From Arthrobacter sp. Hiyo4 (GTDB lineage: Bacteria; Actinomycetota; Actinomycetes; Actinomycetales; Micrococcaceae): DNA of 64,000 nt. A model generated the notes under the pieces. It did not search any database and had not been told where the DNA came from. It saw nothing but the letters and a program-made list of their open reading frames with translations. The position numbers and the translations under genes were made by a program. How positions within the stretch are numbered: the first letter of the stretch is position 1; each line of letters starts with the position of its first letter. Location of the stretch: NCBI GenBank assembly GCA_002370555.1, contig AP014718.1, positions 3,224,001 through 3,288,000 of the forward strand, read 5' to 3'. Below are positions 47,285 to 57,192 of the stretch, piece by piece.

Positions 47285-49032
47285 GTGAGCACTTACCAGC
47301 AAGTAGTGGACCCCCTCTGGGGTTCACTGGGCCTGTCCGCCCTCTGCGCGGCGTTCCCGTTGATCCTCTTGTTTGTCCTGTTGGGAGTCTTCCGTGTGAA
47401 GGCCGCAAAAGCTGCCTTGGTTAGCCTGCTGCTGTCCATTGTGTTGGCCATCGTTGTGTGGCAGATGCCCCTGGACCAAGCTCTCAGCGCTAGTGCCGCC
47501 GGTGCCTTCTACGGGCTCTTTCCCATCCTTTGGATCCTGGTGAATGCCCTCTGGGTGTACAAACTCACCGTCGCCACTCCGTGGTTCGATGCCCTTGGCA
47601 GAACCATCAGGTCGATTTCAAATGACCTGCGGATCCTCGCCATCCTGATCGCTTTTTGCTTCGGCGCGCTGCTGGAATCATTGGCCGGCTTTGGCGCGCC
47701 GGTGGCCATTACCGCGGCGATGCTGATGGCTGCTGGTATGAAACCGCTCAAGTCCGCCGTCGTTTCACTCCTTGCCAACACCGCACCGGTGGCGTTCGGC
47801 GCAATGGCTGCTCCGATCATCGCCCTGAACGGTGTCACCGGCCTGCCGCTGCACGACCTGTCTTCGATGGCCGGGCGCCAGACCCCCTTCATCGCGCTGG
47901 TCGTCCCGCTGCTGCTCGTTTTTATTGTGGACGGCAGGCGCGGAGTCAAGCAGACCTGGCCCGTGGCGCTCGTGGCCGGTGCGGTATTCGGCACCTTCCA
48001 GTTCATTACGTCAAACTACTTCGCTGTGGAACTGACCGACGTTGTGGCCGCTGTGGCCACGGTGGTTGCTGTGCTGGTGATGCTCCGTTTCTGGCACCCG
48101 CGCGAGATTATCGACATGTCCGGGGAGGTCCGTGACGCAGAGGAGCCGGAAGGAGGGACGTCAGGGCCCGCTAAGTCGGGCGGCTCCGCCGTCGGACGGG
48201 TTCCGGCTTCCGCCTCCGTAACCGAGGCTGTTTCCGCTGCTGCGACGACCAAGGTCCTGATCCCGGCTGGCTCCACTGTGCAGCGGCCGGGTGCGCGGGA
48301 AATATGGATGGCTGTGGCCCCATACCTGATTATCATGACCATCTTTTCCATCGCGCAGATCCCGGTTGTCAAGAGCTGGCTGAGCGCTGTGGGAAGCGTG
48401 ACCTTCGCTTGGCCAGGGCTGGACGTTGTGGACGCGAACGGCAAGGCTGTTGCCGCCCAAAAGTTCAAGTTCGACCACCTCAAGGCGACGGGCACGCTGC
48501 TGCTGATATCTGGCATCATCACCATGGTCCTGTACCGCGTTTCGGCTGCCAGTGGCGTGAAAATCTTCTGGGAGACCCTGAAGCAGCTGCGCTGGACCAT
48601 CGTCACCGTGACCGCCGTCCTCGCGCTTTCGTTCGTGATGAACCTTTCCGGCCAGACGACCTCCTTGGGCATGGCCCTGGCCTCGGCTGGCGGATTCTTC
48701 GCTGTCCTCTCGCCGGTGATCGGTTGGCTGGGAGTCGCGCTGACTGGATCTGACACGTCATCAAACTCACTGTTCGGCCAGTTGCAGGTTGCCGCCGCCG
48801 AGCAGACGGGCTTGTCGCCGGTACTTATGGCAGCAACCAATTCCTCCGCTGGCGTCATGGGAAAGATGCTGTCGCTGCAAAACCTGGCCGTAGCTTCGGC
48901 TGCTGTTGGCTTGAGGGAGCTGAGAGTACGCTGTTCCGAAAGCTCCTGGGCTGGAGCCTGGCCCTCCTAGCCGTCATGATCGTCCTGGTCGTTCTGCAGT
49001 CGACCCCGATCCTTGGCTGGATGGTCCCCTAG
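47285..49032 (+). CDS. LctP/GlcA-type lactate/glycolate permease (one frameshift)
   Basis: About 582 residues and 12 or more membrane helices. GTG start with AAAGGAG six bases upstream. ILWILVNALWVYKLTV, GALLESLAGFGAPVAITAAML and SGQTTSLGMALA...TGSDTSSNSLFG are LctP signatures. Restoring one G near 48912 gives the normal C-terminus ending STPILGWMVP. It imports lactate or glycolate; the GlcD, GlcG and malate synthase G neighbours favour glycolate. A Gly/Pro/Ser-rich insert of about 50 residues sits in the central loop (EEPEGGTSGPAKSGG). Confidence 0.9.
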
Positions 49033-49118
49033 GCTCCTCCTGACCACCTGCCTATCCGGCGCCGGGGGAGCCGTTCCGCCAGGCGCTATCCAAGCAAGAA
49101 ACAAAGAGGTTTCCTTAC

Positions 49119-50488
49119 ATGAGCACAACAACAGCACTCACAGCATCGGCAGCTCTTTTGAACGCCAGTGCGAACTCGTCTACTGACCTGGACGAACGTG
49201 TCCGGGTCAGCACGGACCGGTCCGGTTACATTCCGCCCAGCCTCCCGGACGGCGTCGTGTACGCCACCAGCACGGAGGAAGTAGTTGCCACCATGAAACT
49301 TGCGGCGGCGCACAACGTTCCGGTGGTTCCGCGTGGCGCCGGAACCGGTTTGGCGGCGGGAGCTTCGGCCCACGCCGGCGAAGTGGTCCTTGACCTGGCC
49401 CGGATGAACAAGATCCTCCACATCGACCCGGTGGAGCAACTGGCGGTGGTCGAACCCGGCGTACTCAACGCTGAAGTGAACGCCGCGGCTGGGGCCCATG
49501 GTCTTTTCTACGCACCGGATCCCGCAAGTACGGCAATTTGTTCCATTGGTGGCAACATCGCCACGAACGCCGGCGGGATGTGGTGCGCAAAGTACGGCGT
49601 GACACGGGAATCTGTCCTGGCGCTCCGCGTGGTGTTGCCGGACGGCCGGATCCTGAAAACCGGGCGGCAAACCATTAAGGGCGTCACGGGCTATGACCTG
49701 AATGCCCTGATGATCGGTTCTGAAGGAACGCTGGGAGTTGTGGTGGAGGCTACGCTGCGCCTGCGCCCACGGCCCATCCAGACTGCCACAGTGGCCGCCT
49801 ATTTCCCGGACGTCGCCGCCGCCGCCCTGGCGGCATCCGCCATCATCGCCGCCCGGCTGCAGCCCTCGGTGCTGGAACTCATGGACGGCCCCACGCTGGA
49901 GGCCGTGGACGCGGCTCACGGCACCAACCATCGCTCCAAGGGCGGCGCCTTCCTGTTGGCCCAGACCGACGGGTACGGCGCGTTCCTGGAGCAGGATGTT
50001 CTGCTCCAGGCCATAGAACCATTCGCCAGTTACATCGAGAAGGCCGTTGATACTGCAGCTGCTGACGCGCTTGTGTCCACACGCCGCGAGGCGATCCCGT
50101 CGCTTGAGCGGCTTGGTCGTGTCTCAATTTGCGACATCGGCGTGCCACGGAACCGTTTGGCAGATGTCTTCGCAGGACTGGAAGACATTTCCCGCAAGAC
50201 CGGAGTACGAATTTTCAACATTGCCACGCAGCCGATGGAAACCTTCACCCCATGATCGTGGTCGGCGCCGACGAATCCATTACGGAGGGGCCGGCCAAGG
50301 CCGCACTCGGCGAAATGTTCTACTTGGCAAAGCGCCTTGGCGGGACGCTCACGGGCGAGCACGGCGTCGGTCTGCTCAAGCGTGACTGGCTTGAGGACGA
50401 GCTGGGCAGCTTGTCGCTGGAACTTCAGCGGTCCATCCGCAGTGTGTTCGATCCCCAGGGAATTCTAAACCCTGGCAAAGCCATCTGA
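49119..50488 (+). CDS. FAD-linked glycolate/D-lactate oxidase, GlcD-like (one frameshift)
   Basis: About 457 residues after restoring one C near 50223. FAD PP-loop PRGAGTGLAAGA, SIGGNIATNAGGMWCAKYGVTRESVLALRVVLPDG, and the C-terminal HAADGNLHP and GTLTGEHGVGLLKRDWL blocks define the GlcD/DLD family. It oxidises glycolate to glyoxylate (or D-lactate to pyruvate). No separate GlcE/GlcF subunits are present, so it may be a single-subunit enzyme. ATG 49119. It follows the permease by 86 bases. Confidence 0.9.
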
Positions 50489-50632
50489 CTGGACTACACA
50501 GCGGCTATGCAGCTTCTGGGTAAGGGGAAAGGGATGGCGGCTGCCTGACAGTTTCCGTTGTCCCTTTCCTTGCCTAACCCTCTCGGACAAGACCGTAACT
50601 GATAATGACACCCGGTAGGGCAGGATTGAAGT

Positions 50633-51355
50633 ATGACCGATTTAGCGGCCCCCTCACCGAAGCGGACTTATGATGCACTCCTCCAAGATGTTGAGGAAGG
50701 CCTACGCTCCGGGCGCTTCAAAACGGGGGACCAACTCCCCGGGGAGCGCATCCTGGCGGAAAAATACGGTATTTCCCGGGCATCAGTGCGAGAGGCAATG
50801 CGCATCCTGGATGTCGTAGGTGTCATCCGCAGCCCGAGCGGGGCGGGCCCCAAATCCGGTGCAGTCATCGTCTCTGAACCTTCGGCAGGACTGTCGTCCA
50901 CTCTTCGCCTTCATATTGCCAGCAGCCGGCTTGCCGTCAAAGACATCGTCGAAACGCGGATTCTCCTCGAAACATGGGCCGCCCAGGCGGGAGCTCAACA
51001 TGACAATCCACAAGGTATCCAGCGAGCACGGGAGCACCTCGTGGCCATGGATGACCCCGACATCGATTACGAAACATTCCACAAAATGGACGCACAGTTC
51101 CATCTCGCCCTCAGCGCACTTGCCGGCAACACGGTCATTGATACGGTCATGGACTCTCTCAGCGGCTCAATCCGTGGCTACATCAAGGATGCCCTGGTGT
51201 CCCTGGGAGAACGGCATATCGTTCTCGCCAAGCTCAGGGCCCAGCACCACGCAATCTTTGACGCCGTTGAAGCCAAGAACGGGAGCCTCGCAGCTGACTT
51301 GCTCCGGAACCATATCGTGTGGCTGTATGAGCAAACCGCAAACGCACACTCCTAA
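50633..51355 (+). CDS. GntR-FCD regulator of the glycolate module
   Basis: 240 residues. Winged helix at about 10-80 (GDQLPGERILAEKYGISRASVREAMRIL) and FCD domain at about 95-225 with metal ligands in KMDAQFHLAL (Asp, His) and AQHHAIFDAV and LRNHIVW (His). Closest in style to GlcC, LldR and PdhR, which sense glycolate, lactate or pyruvate. It probably binds the GGTCAGACC site before the permease. Intact; AGTATG start without an obvious ribosome site. Confidence 0.87.
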   Translation: MTDLAAPSPKRTYDALLQDVEEGLRSGRFKTGDQLPGERILAEKYGISRASVREAMRILDVVGVIRSPSGAGPKSGAVIVSEPSAGLSSTLRLHIASSRLAVKDIVETRILLETWAAQAGAQHDNPQGIQRAREHLVAMDDPDIDYETFHKMDAQFHLALSALAGNTVIDTVMDSLSGSIRGYIKDALVSLGERHIVLAKLRAQHHAIFDAVEAKNGSLAADLLRNHIVWLYEQTANAHS

Positions 51356-51416
51356 GCGCCCTCGCTGCCCACGGCGGGCGTCTCAAAGATCGACGACAGC
51401 GAAATCTTATCTGTGC

Positions 51417-51653
51417 GCTGCGGCACGCGCCGGAATCCCCGTGCTGGCCGTCTGCGGCCGCAGTACGCTGAGCCCGGAACAGCTTAGGGAAGCCGGGTTC
51501 AAGGCCGTTCACGCCCTGACCGATTTTGAGTCCAATGTAGAGAAATGTATGGCCGAAGCAGGCCCGCTGCTTGAAGAATTAGGTAAGCACATCGGCGTGC
51601 ACCTGCCTGCGAGTGCAGCGCGTACCGACACCAAGGAGAACGTCCATGTCTGA
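51417..51653 (+). pseudogene. 3' fragment of a second glycerate kinase
   Basis: About 78 residues in one frame from CAAARAGIPVLAVCGRSTLSPEQ to DTKENVHV, with TGA at 51651-51653. It matches the C-terminal 70 residues of the glycerate kinase at 42952 (GVPVIAVCGRNTLSPDQ; YALTELESN against HALTDFESN; CMAEA) but with only about 70 percent nucleotide similarity by eye, so it is not a recent copy. The catalytic part is missing. Its stop overlaps the allantoinase start by eight bases, showing that a glycerate kinase gene once preceded allB in an operon. Confidence 0.8.
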
Positions 51654-53005
51654 AGAAACCACCCCGGCGGCCGGCGCGTTTGACCTGGTCATCCGCGGCC
51701 AGCGCATCCTCACCACTGCCGGCATCACCGCCCGCGAAGTGGGCATCCGCGGCGGCGTGATCATCGCCATCGAGCCGTTCGGCAACGGCCTCACCGGCAC
51801 GCAGGTCATTGACCTGGCCGACGACGAAACCCTCATCCCCGGCCTCGTGGACACGCACGTCCACGTCAACGAGCCCGGCCGCACCGAGTGGGAGGGCTTC
51901 GCGTCCGCCACCCGCGCAGCGGCCGCCGGCGGTGTCACCACCATCATCGACATGCCGCTGAACTCCATCCCGCCCACCACCACAGTGGAGAACCTCAAGC
52001 TCAAGCGCGAGGTCGCCGAGGACCAGGCATTTGTGGACGTCGGATTCTGGGGCGGCGCCGTGCCGGGCAACAAGAAGGACCTTCGCGGCCTGCATGACGA
52101 GGGCGTCTTCGGGTTCAAGTGCTTCCTGCTGCACTCCGGCGTGGACGAGTTCCCGCACCTCGAAGCGGACGAGATGGAGGAGGACATGGCAGAGCTCAAG
52201 TCCTTCGACTCGCTCATGCTCGTCCACGCCGAGGACTCCCACGCAATCGACCGCGCCCCGCACCCCGGCGGCGACCACTACGAAACGTTCCTGGCCTCCC
52301 GCCCCCGCGGCGCCGAGAACAAGGCCATCGCCGAGGTCATCGAGCGGGCCCGCTGGACCGGCGCCCGCGCCCACATCCTGCACCTCTCGTCCTCCGATGC
52401 GCTGCCCATGATCGCGAGCGCAAAGCGCGACGGCGTCCACCTCACCGTGGAGACGTGCCCGCACTACCTCACCCTGATGGCCGAGGAAATCCCGACGGCG
52501 CCACCGCGTACAAGTGCTGCCCGCCGATCCGTGAGGCCTCCAACCGCGAGCTGCTCTGGAAGGGCCTGCAGGACGGCACCATCGACTGCATCGTCTCGGA
52601 CCACTCCCCGTCCACCCTGGACCTGAAGGACCTGGAAAACGGCGACTTCGCCGTGGCCTGGGGCGGCGTCTCCTCGCTGCAGCTGGGGCTGTCCCTGATC
52701 TGGACCGAGGCCGGCATCGCGGCATCGCGCTGGAACAGGTGGTGTCCTGGATGGCGGAGAAGCCCGCCGCCCTGGCCCGCCTGCACAACAAGGGCCAGCT
52801 GGCCCTCGGCTACGACGCGGACTTCTCCATCTTCGCGCCGGACGACGCGTTCGTGGTCGACGTCACCAAGCTCAAGCACAAGAACCCCATCACGCCCTAC
52901 GACGGCAAGGCGCTCTCCGGCGTCGTCCGCAAAACGTTCCTTCGCGGCAACGAGATCGACGGCCGCACGCCCAGCGGCAAGCTGATCCGCCGCGGCGGCG
53001 TCTGA
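51646..53005 (+). CDS. allB: Allantoinase (two frameshifts)
   Basis: About 453 residues after restoring bases near 52496 and 52718. Metal ligands: [20 protein letters not shown], carboxylated Lys in [37 protein letters not shown] and [19 protein letters not shown] is specific to allantoinase among cyclic amidohydrolases. It hydrolyses allantoin to allantoate. AAGGAGAA precedes ATG 51646. Followed by the winged-helix gene at 12 bases. Confidence 0.95.
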
Positions 53006-53016
53006 GGCGCAGCGCG

Positions 53017-53717
53017 ATGGCCGTCAACGTCCATGCACCATACCCGCCGCAGCACGCCGGCTCCCGTGTTGGCGTTATTCCGGGCGCCCGTCCCGGCCTC
53101 CAGCCAGGGCTTCAGCCGCACGGGCTGGCAGTGTGGCTCCAGCCTTGTGAAGGCCAGGACATCGACCCGGCGGTCTGGGCCCAGGCCGCCCAAGCGGTCC
53201 TGGCGCGTGCCCGCCAGCTCGCTCCGGAAGCCGGAGTCCACCTGCGGACCGCGGCCGGAACCGGAACGTCCGGTTTCGAGGGTTCAGACGGTCCCGGCGT
53301 TTCCGACGGCGGCGCTACTGTTCCGGAAACGGCGTCCGACGCCGGAAACGGCACCGCCGCCGTCGTCGCCCCGCCAGTCTCCCTGGCCGGGCGGCGCAGC
53401 ATCGTGGCAGTGGATCTGGCCGCGGACACCATCCTTCTGGATGGTGTCCGGTCAGCTTCACCCACATGGAATTCAGCCTCCTGAGGTACCTCGTGGAAAA
53501 CCAGTCGCGGACGATTCAACGTGAAGAACTGCAACGCGTCCTCGAGTCCCTGGACTGCCCCGGCGCGGCCTTCCGCTCCATCGACGTGTATGTTGGACGC
53601 GTCCGGCGCAAGCTGGGCTCGGCCCGCCACGCCATCGCCACGGTGCGCGGCGGCGGCTACCAGTTTGTGCCCGGACCGGGCAGCACGGTCCGCGGACCCG
53701 CGGAATACTGCATCTAG
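53017..53717 (+). CDS. Winged-helix DNA-binding protein (one frameshift)
   Basis: About 234 residues after restoring one base near 53450. The C-terminal 80 residues are an OmpR/PhoB-type winged helix (FSLLRYLVENQSRTIQREEL, SIDVYVGRVRRKLG, IATVRGGGYQFVPG). The N-terminal half (about 1-130) has no receiver domain; it is Gly/Pro/Ala rich with a possible small alpha/beta part (LAVWLQPCEGQDIDPAVWA). It could be a stand-alone regulator. The junction after allB suggests co-transcription, but a link to purines is not shown. Confidence 0.75.
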
Positions 53718-53798
53718 GCAGCCCGTTGCACCCATTGATTGATCGCCGGCCACGGCGGTTGCCCCACAAGTCGTTGCCCACAAGTTAAGGATCGAAAC

Positions 53799-54266
53799 AT
53801 GACCCAGAAACTCCTTGCCGGAACCCAGGCCCCCGATTTCGCGCTGCTCAACGCCTCCGGCCACAAGGTCGCCCTCTCCGATTACCGCGGACGCAACGTC
53901 ATTGTGTACTTCTACCCGGAGGCCGCCACCCCAGGTTGCACCACCGAGGCCTGCGACTTCCGCGACAACCTCGCCAGCCTGCAGTCCTCCGGCTACGAGG
54001 TCCTGGGCATCTCCCCGGACGCGCCGGAGAAGCTGGCGGCCTTCACCGGCGACTTCGCCCTGACGTTCCCGCTGCTCTCCGACGAAGACCACGCCGTGGC
54101 GCTGGCCTACGGCGCCTGGGGCGAGAATCTGGTGAACGGCGAAGTGGTTGACGGCCTGGTCCGTTCCACCGTGGTGCTGGACGGCGAAGGCAAAGTCACG
54201 CTCACGCAGTACCAGATCAAGGCCCAGGGCCACGTCGCAGCGCTCAGGGCAGAGCTCGGCCTCTAG
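53799..54266 (+). CDS. bcp: Peroxiredoxin, Bcp/PrxQ type
   Basis: 155 residues. The peroxidatic Cys and resolving Cys are five residues apart in TPGCTTEACDFRD, typical of the alpha-type PrxQ/Bcp subgroup. It reduces hydroperoxides with thioredoxin. Start ATG 53799 behind AAGGATCG. Monocistronic, followed by a family B hairpin. Intact. Confidence 0.95.
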   Translation: MTQKLLAGTQAPDFALLNASGHKVALSDYRGRNVIVYFYPEAATPGCTTEACDFRDNLASLQSSGYEVLGISPDAPEKLAAFTGDFALTFPLLSDEDHAVALAYGAWGENLVNGEVVDGLVRSTVVLDGEGKVTLTQYQIKAQGHVAALRAELGL

Positions 54267-54312
54267 GGAAACCAGCGCGAACGAGCACTTGCGGCCCCAG
54301 CCGAACGGACGC

Positions 54313-54338
54313 ACGACGGCGGGACCTCCCGCCGTCGT
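54313..54338. repeat. Hairpin repeat, family B copy 1 (ACGACGGCGGG-ACCT-CCCGCCGTCGT)
   Basis: Perfect 11-base arms around ACCT, between the convergent Bcp and D-threonine aldolase-like genes. Copies at 55948 and 62184. The upstream GCGCGAACG...CACTTG...GCCGAACGGAC context is shared with the second copy. Confidence 0.85.
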
Positions 54339-54354
54339 AGCTGCTTCTTGGGGA

Positions 54355-55452
54355 CTATTTGTTGCGTCCGCGTGCAGCCACGTGCCAGCGGTCCACGATT
54401 TCGCCGCCGCTGACCACGGTGACGTTGTCGACGAGGTTCATGGCGATGCAGACGTGATTGGGGACCACACGCAGCCGGTCTCCGAGAGCCGGCAGCGTTG
54501 CCTCCGCGGGCCAGACGACGGTGGCGTGGTGTTCTGACAGTGCGCTAATTCGGGCTTCCGGATGGTCCAGGAGCCGCCCGAAGCCGGTGGCCCAGCCGGG
54601 CCGGTCCCCGCCGAGGATTTTGCTGCCGGAGTCCAGGATGACCCTTCGCGGTATGACGTCGGTGCCTTCATGCCGGCTGACGACTGTCGCCGCGATGGTC
54701 AGTGCGATGTCTTCGGCCGCGCAGCGATCCAGTTCCAGCTGTTGGGCATCCCCGAAGACGTACACGCCGGGCCTGACTTCCGTGGCTCCGGAGCCGCCCG
54801 TGAGCGTGGCGGTGGGCGTGGACCCGCCGCTGACGTGGGTGATGGGGAACCCTGCCGCGGTGAGCAGCTCGGCGGTCTTGCCGAGGGCCAACCGTTCCTC
54901 GTCCGCGGCCTTCAGCGGCATGCCGGGGGCATAGCTGTGCCCCGGAAACGTGAAAATTCCCGTGACCCGCAGGCCGGCCCACGCTGCGGCCTGGGCAACG
55001 TCGAGCGCGGCGTCGGGTGATATCCCGCTGCGGTGATGGCCGCTGTCGATCTCCAGCAGCACTTCAATCTCCCCCACGGCAGCGCCGAGCGACGCGGCCA
55101 TGATTTCGGCTGCTTCCCGCGAGTCCAGACCTACTGCGATCCTGGCTTTTGCTGCAAGGCGCCGGAGCCGTTCAGCCTGCCGCGGACCGACCCAGAGCGG
55201 ATACGCGATGAAGATGTCCTTGGCCCCGTGCTCCGCAAAGACTTCGGCCTCTCCGAGGGTGGCCACAGTCAGCCCGATGGCTCCGGCTGCCAGCTGCATT
55301 TCAGCGATTTCGGGCACTTTGTGCGTCTTGACATGCGGCCGAAGGTGCAGGCCCTTGGCCCGGACTGCCGTTGCCATGCGGTCGATATTCCGCTGGAGCA
55401 CGTCCCTGTCGATGATGATCTCAGGTGTGTCGATTTCCTCTGGGATGGTCAT
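54355..55452 (-). CDS. D-threonine aldolase / D-serine dehydratase-like PLP enzyme
   Basis: 365 residues of the alanine-racemase-like PLP fold. DTPEIIIDRDVLQRNI, the PLP Lys in LRPHVKTHK and the metal site VPNHVCIAMNLVD near the C-terminus are diagnostic. It cleaves D-threonine or other D-beta-hydroxy amino acids to glycine plus aldehyde, or deaminates D-serine. Divergent from the cupin gene, with TGTATACA between them. Intact. Confidence 0.88.
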   Translation of the reverse strand: MTIPEEIDTPEIIIDRDVLQRNIDRMATAVRAKGLHLRPHVKTHKVPEIAEMQLAAGAIGLTVATLGEAEVFAEHGAKDIFIAYPLWVGPRQAERLRRLAAKARIAVGLDSREAAEIMAASLGAAVGEIEVLLEIDSGHHRSGISPDAALDVAQAAAWAGLRVTGIFTFPGHSYAPGMPLKAADEERLALGKTAELLTAAGFPITHVSGGSTPTATLTGGSGATEVRPGVYVFGDAQQLELDRCAAEDIALTIAATVVSRHEGTDVIPRRVILDSGSKILGGDRPGWATGFGRLLDHPEARISALSEHHATVVWPAEATLPALGDRLRVVPNHVCIAMNLVDNVTVVSGGEIVDRWHVAARGRNK

Positions 55453-55491
55453 CTTTTACACTCTACGTGGAATGCGTCATCGCATACTCTG

Positions 55492-55499
55492 TGTATACA
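55492..55499. promoter_or_regulatory. Palindrome TGTATACA in divergent promoter
   Basis: An 8-base palindrome between the D-threonine aldolase-like gene and the cupin gene, of the TGTATACA type recognised by several GntR-FCD regulators. No regulator gene is adjacent. Confidence 0.4.
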
Positions 55500-55532
55500 A
55501 TACTGACCTCGGTGAGGACTGAAGGAGATGCA

Positions 55533-55910
55533 ATGCGCAAACCAGAGCTGGAGTTCCACGAACCGCTCGCCGGCTGGCAGAAGACAAACGGCGACGCCGA
55601 ACACGGCATCTGGGCGCAGATCCTCGCTGCGGATCCGCTGAGCGGAGATTCGACCCTGCTTCAACGCTATGAGCCCGGCGCCGACACCACGGCCAGCGGC
55701 GTGATCGTCCACGACTACTGGGAAGAGGTCATGCTTCTCTCGGGCGAACTCACCGATGTGACCCTCGGGAAGACTTTTACAGCCGGGATGTACGCGTGCC
55801 CTCCGCCCGGCATGCCCCACGGGCCTTACCTCAGCGGCGCCGGCTGCAGCATGCTCGTTGTTGTTCGGCCTTCCCCGGAACCTGGCGCGAACGGACACTT
55901 GGGGCCCTAG
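55533..55910 (+). CDS. Single-domain cupin protein
   Basis: 125 residues; GAAGGAG five bases before ATG 55533. Cupin motif elements HDYWEEVMLLSGEL and GMYACPPPGMPHGPYLS. The substrate is unknown; the family includes small dioxygenases and sensor-like proteins. The C-terminus (EPGANGHLGP) and stop are encoded by the start of a family B repeat context, so the authentic end may differ. Divergent from the PLP enzyme, which may act on the same D-hydroxyamino acid. Confidence 0.75.
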   Translation: MRKPELEFHEPLAGWQKTNGDAEHGIWAQILAADPLSGDSTLLQRYEPGADTTASGVIVHDYWEEVMLLSGELTDVTLGKTFTAGMYACPPPGMPHGPYLSGAGCSMLVVVRPSPEPGANGHLGP

Positions 55911-55947
55911 CCGAGCGGACACTTGAGGCCCTGGCCCGGCGGACGTT

Positions 55948-55972
55948 CGACGGCGGGGGCCTCCCGCCGTCG
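55948..55972. repeat. Hairpin repeat, family B copy 2
   Basis: Arms CGACGGCGGG (55948-55957) and CCCGCCGTCG (55963-55972) with loop GGCCT, then TCCCCTTTTCG. It lies about 20 bases beyond the point where the sugar kinase gene on the minus strand breaks off. Confidence 0.85.
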
Positions 55973-55991
55973 TCCCCTTTTCGTTAATGCC

Positions 55992-56090
55992 CTAACCCGG
56001 TCCGCAACGGAACGGACATCTGCCCGAGTGCGGGTCCGGGTACATGATGACGTCCACCAGCGATTCGCCGATGACGGTGATAATGGTCAA
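55992..56090 (-). pseudogene. N-terminal fragment of a PfkB-type sugar kinase
   Basis: 32 residues from a TTG whose last bases overlap the alcohol dehydrogenase stop (TTGA). ITVIGESLVDVIM plus DPHSG is the usual start of PfkB-family fructokinase or ribokinase-like enzymes, which run to about 300 residues. The frame then ends in TAG at 55994-55992. A kinase as the last gene of a polyol ABC operon would be normal, so about 850 bases appear to be lost between this point and the family B hairpin. Confidence 0.7.
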
Positions 56091-57145
56091 CGGCCCGGGT
56101 AGACGACGGCTTTGAGCTGGCCGGGCTGCTTGCCCGCTTTCAGGGCCTGTTCGGACTCGGCAAGGGTGAACCTTCCGGTCACGAGGATGTCCAGGTCCAC
56201 GTTTCCGTCGGCGATCAGTTGGATCGCCAGCGGCCAGGTGTTGGTGTAGCGGAACACGCCGGAGAGCCAGATTTCCCGGTTCTGGATGTACGAAACAGGG
56301 AGTTCGACGTCGTCCGCCCCGAGCCCCACCAGGATGACCCTGCCGGCCGGTCCTACGGCCTTGATCCCGGAACGGACCGCCTGCGGTGCGCCGGAAGCGT
56401 CGATGAACGCATCGACGTCGAGCCCTTCCACACTGTCCGTCTTGGCGTTCAGCGCGTGCGTTGCCCCGTGTTCGAGCGCGAACTCGAGCCGGTCCGCGGC
56501 GATGTCCGTGATGTAGATTTCGGACGCGCCGAAGGCGCGTGCGGCCTGGGCGGCGATGATGCCGATCGGGCCGGCGCCGGCGATCAGGACGCGGCTGCCG
56601 GGCTTGATCCCTGCACGCTCGCAGGCCCAGAGCCCGACGGAGAGGGGTTCGATGAGGGCGGCCGCCTCGTCGCTGACGCTGTCCGGGATGTCGTAGGCGA
56701 AGTCGGACTGGATGCTGACGTATTCGGCGAAGGCGCCGTCGATCGGAGGGGTGGCGTAGAACTCGATGTCCGGGCACAGGTTGTAGCGGCCGGCCTTGCA
56801 CTGCTTGCAGGTGCGGCAGGGGCGCTGGGGTTCGACGGCGACGCGGTTGCCGATGCGGGCCGGGTCAACGGCGCTTCCGACGGCGGCGATCCGGCCGGAG
56901 AGTTCGTGGCCCAGGATCAGCGGGTGGTCCACCACGTAGTCGCCGATCCGGCCGTGCTCGTAGTAGTGGACGTCACTGCCGCAGACACCGACGGCGGCCA
57001 CCTGCACCAGGACCTGGTCGGCGTCGAGGCGCGGAACGGGAAGGGTTTCCATGGCCATGTGGCCCTGGCGCTTCAGGACGGAGGCCCGCATGGTGGCCGG
57101 CAGTTCGGGGTGTGCGTGATGGCGGGACTGGGTGGGTGTGGTCAT
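56087..57145 (-). CDS. Zinc-dependent polyol dehydrogenase (sorbitol/xylitol type)
   Basis: 352 residues, medium-chain dehydrogenase. Catalytic zinc ligands in VGVCGSDVHYYEHGRIG and GHELSG; the structural-zinc region reads PCRTCKQCKAGRYNLC; the cofactor loop GAGPIGIIAAQAA is followed by TDIAADRL (Asp, so NAD). HGRIGDYVVDHPLILGHE is typical of sorbitol, xylitol or L-iditol dehydrogenases. It oxidises the imported polyol. The last complete gene of the ABC operon on the minus strand. Start ATG 57145 with AAGGAAT upstream. Intact. Confidence 0.9.
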   Translation of the reverse strand: MTTPTQSRHHAHPELPATMRASVLKRQGHMAMETLPVPRLDADQVLVQVAAVGVCGSDVHYYEHGRIGDYVVDHPLILGHELSGRIAAVGSAVDPARIGNRVAVEPQRPCRTCKQCKAGRYNLCPDIEFYATPPIDGAFAEYVSIQSDFAYDIPDSVSDEAAALIEPLSVGLWACERAGIKPGSRVLIAGAGPIGIIAAQAARAFGASEIYITDIAADRLEFALEHGATHALNAKTDSVEGLDVDAFIDASGAPQAVRSGIKAVGPAGRVILVGLGADDVELPVSYIQNREIWLSGVFRYTNTWPLAIQLIADGNVDLDILVTGRFTLAESEQALKAGKQPGQLKAVVYPGR

Positions 57146-57192
57146 CAGAAGATTCCTTAGTACGAGGGAGGCGGCCGGCTGCGGTGCCGGGG

